Shown here: in pieces, positions 13,396 through 13,535 of the stretch
Layout of the letters: each line of letters opens with the position of its first letter
Position numbering within the stretch: position 1 is the first letter of the stretch
Program-made: the position numbers and the translations under genes
The notes under the pieces: generated by a model
Database searches by the model: none
What the model was told of the DNA's origin: nothing
The model's input: the letters and a program-made list of their open reading frames with translations, nothing else
Source: Gammaproteobacteria bacterium
Lineage (GTDB): Bacteria > Pseudomonadota > Gammaproteobacteria > SZUA-152
Reading direction: 5' to 3'
NCBI GenBank assembly: GCA_030599435.1
Contig: JAUVNZ010000017.1
Location: 1 to 13,535, forward strand
Length of the DNA stretch: 13,535 bases

Positions 13396-13535
13396 ATGCC
13401 TGAAGTCTTAATCAAACCGTCCCATCCATTGTATCTCGCTATTGATCAGGGCGGCCATGCCAGCCGGGTTATGGTGTTTGATGAGCAAGGTGATGTGGTT
13501 GCCGAGTCGATTCGTGAAGTGACCGCATCTCACCC
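13396..13535 (+). CDS. FGGY-family carbohydrate kinase (glycerol kinase-like), N-terminal part
   Basis: The gene starts at ATG 13396, with AGGTG five bases upstream, and runs out of the window after 46 codons. The visible start, HPLYLAIDQGGHASRVMVFDEQGDVV, is the first phosphate-binding strand-turn of FGGY kinases. Glycerol kinase has DQGTTSSR at this place; here it is DQGGHASR, losing the Thr-Thr pair, while Asp17 is kept. FGGY kinases phosphorylate polyols or sugars with ATP. Its position after a GpsA-like dehydrogenase suggests a polyol or glycerol phosphate pathway, but substrate cannot be fixed from 46 residues. Confidence 0.8.
   Translation, partial: MPEVLIKPSHPLYLAIDQGGHASRVMVFDEQGDVVAESIREVTASH

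Noticed and set aside
1..13535. CRISPR array, transposon ends, tRNA or rRNA genes
   Set aside because: No regularly spaced repeats with unique spacers, no transposase or terminal inverted repeats, and no tRNA cloverleaf or rRNA sequence was recognised on either strand.

Overview
The window looks like chromosomal DNA of a gammaproteobacterium that can respire without oxygen. The basis is recognisable protein families: the UbiT/UbiU/UbiV set for oxygen-independent ubiquinone synthesis, molybdenum cofactor genes (MogA, MoaD, a rhodanese-MoeB fusion), a MOT1-type molybdate transporter, an NsrR-like Rrf2 iron-sulfur regulator and a small periplasmic cytochrome c. No transposase, integrase, phage gene or CRISPR array is visible. 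Species cannot be fixed from sequence reading alone.

Layout. 1-1006 (+): 3' end of mogA, then ubiT. 1040-4401 (-): ubiU and ubiV, separated by a markedly AT-rich Fe(II)/2-oxoglutarate dioxygenase gene and a 330-base gap holding a cluster of hairpins. 4691-5378 (+): a lone moaD and an Rrf2/NsrR-like regulator. 5406-7765 (-): a YhcC-type radical SAM protein and the molybdate transporter. 8094-10483 (-): a tight run of rhodanese-MoeB, a secreted DUF1566 protein and a short radical SAM protein. 10585-12126 (-): a cytochrome c and an alpha/beta hydrolase. 12260-13535 (+): a short GpsA-like dehydrogenase and the start of an FGGY (glycerol kinase-like) kinase. Between these last two, on the opposite strand, lies a candidate small RNA gene.

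How the genes fit together. Anaerobic respiratory enzymes such as nitrate, DMSO or formate-linked molybdoenzymes need molybdate uptake, sulfur transfer to MoaD through MoeB, molybdenum insertion through MogA, ubiquinone made without O2 by UbiTUV, and c-type cytochromes. The window supplies accessory parts for all of these, but no molybdoenzyme itself. The NsrR-like regulator next to moaD suggests nitric oxide or redox control (inference).

The most unusual items are the candidate small RNA at about 13187-13271 (minus), with a near-consensus promoter, two C-rich loops (one carrying an anti-Shine-Dalgarno core) and a strong terminator; the O2-using dioxygenase inserted between the two O2-independent hydroxylase genes; the covarying hairpin cluster at 3191-3333; and the 13-base tandem repeat that forms the leader and ribosome-binding region of the GpsA-like gene.
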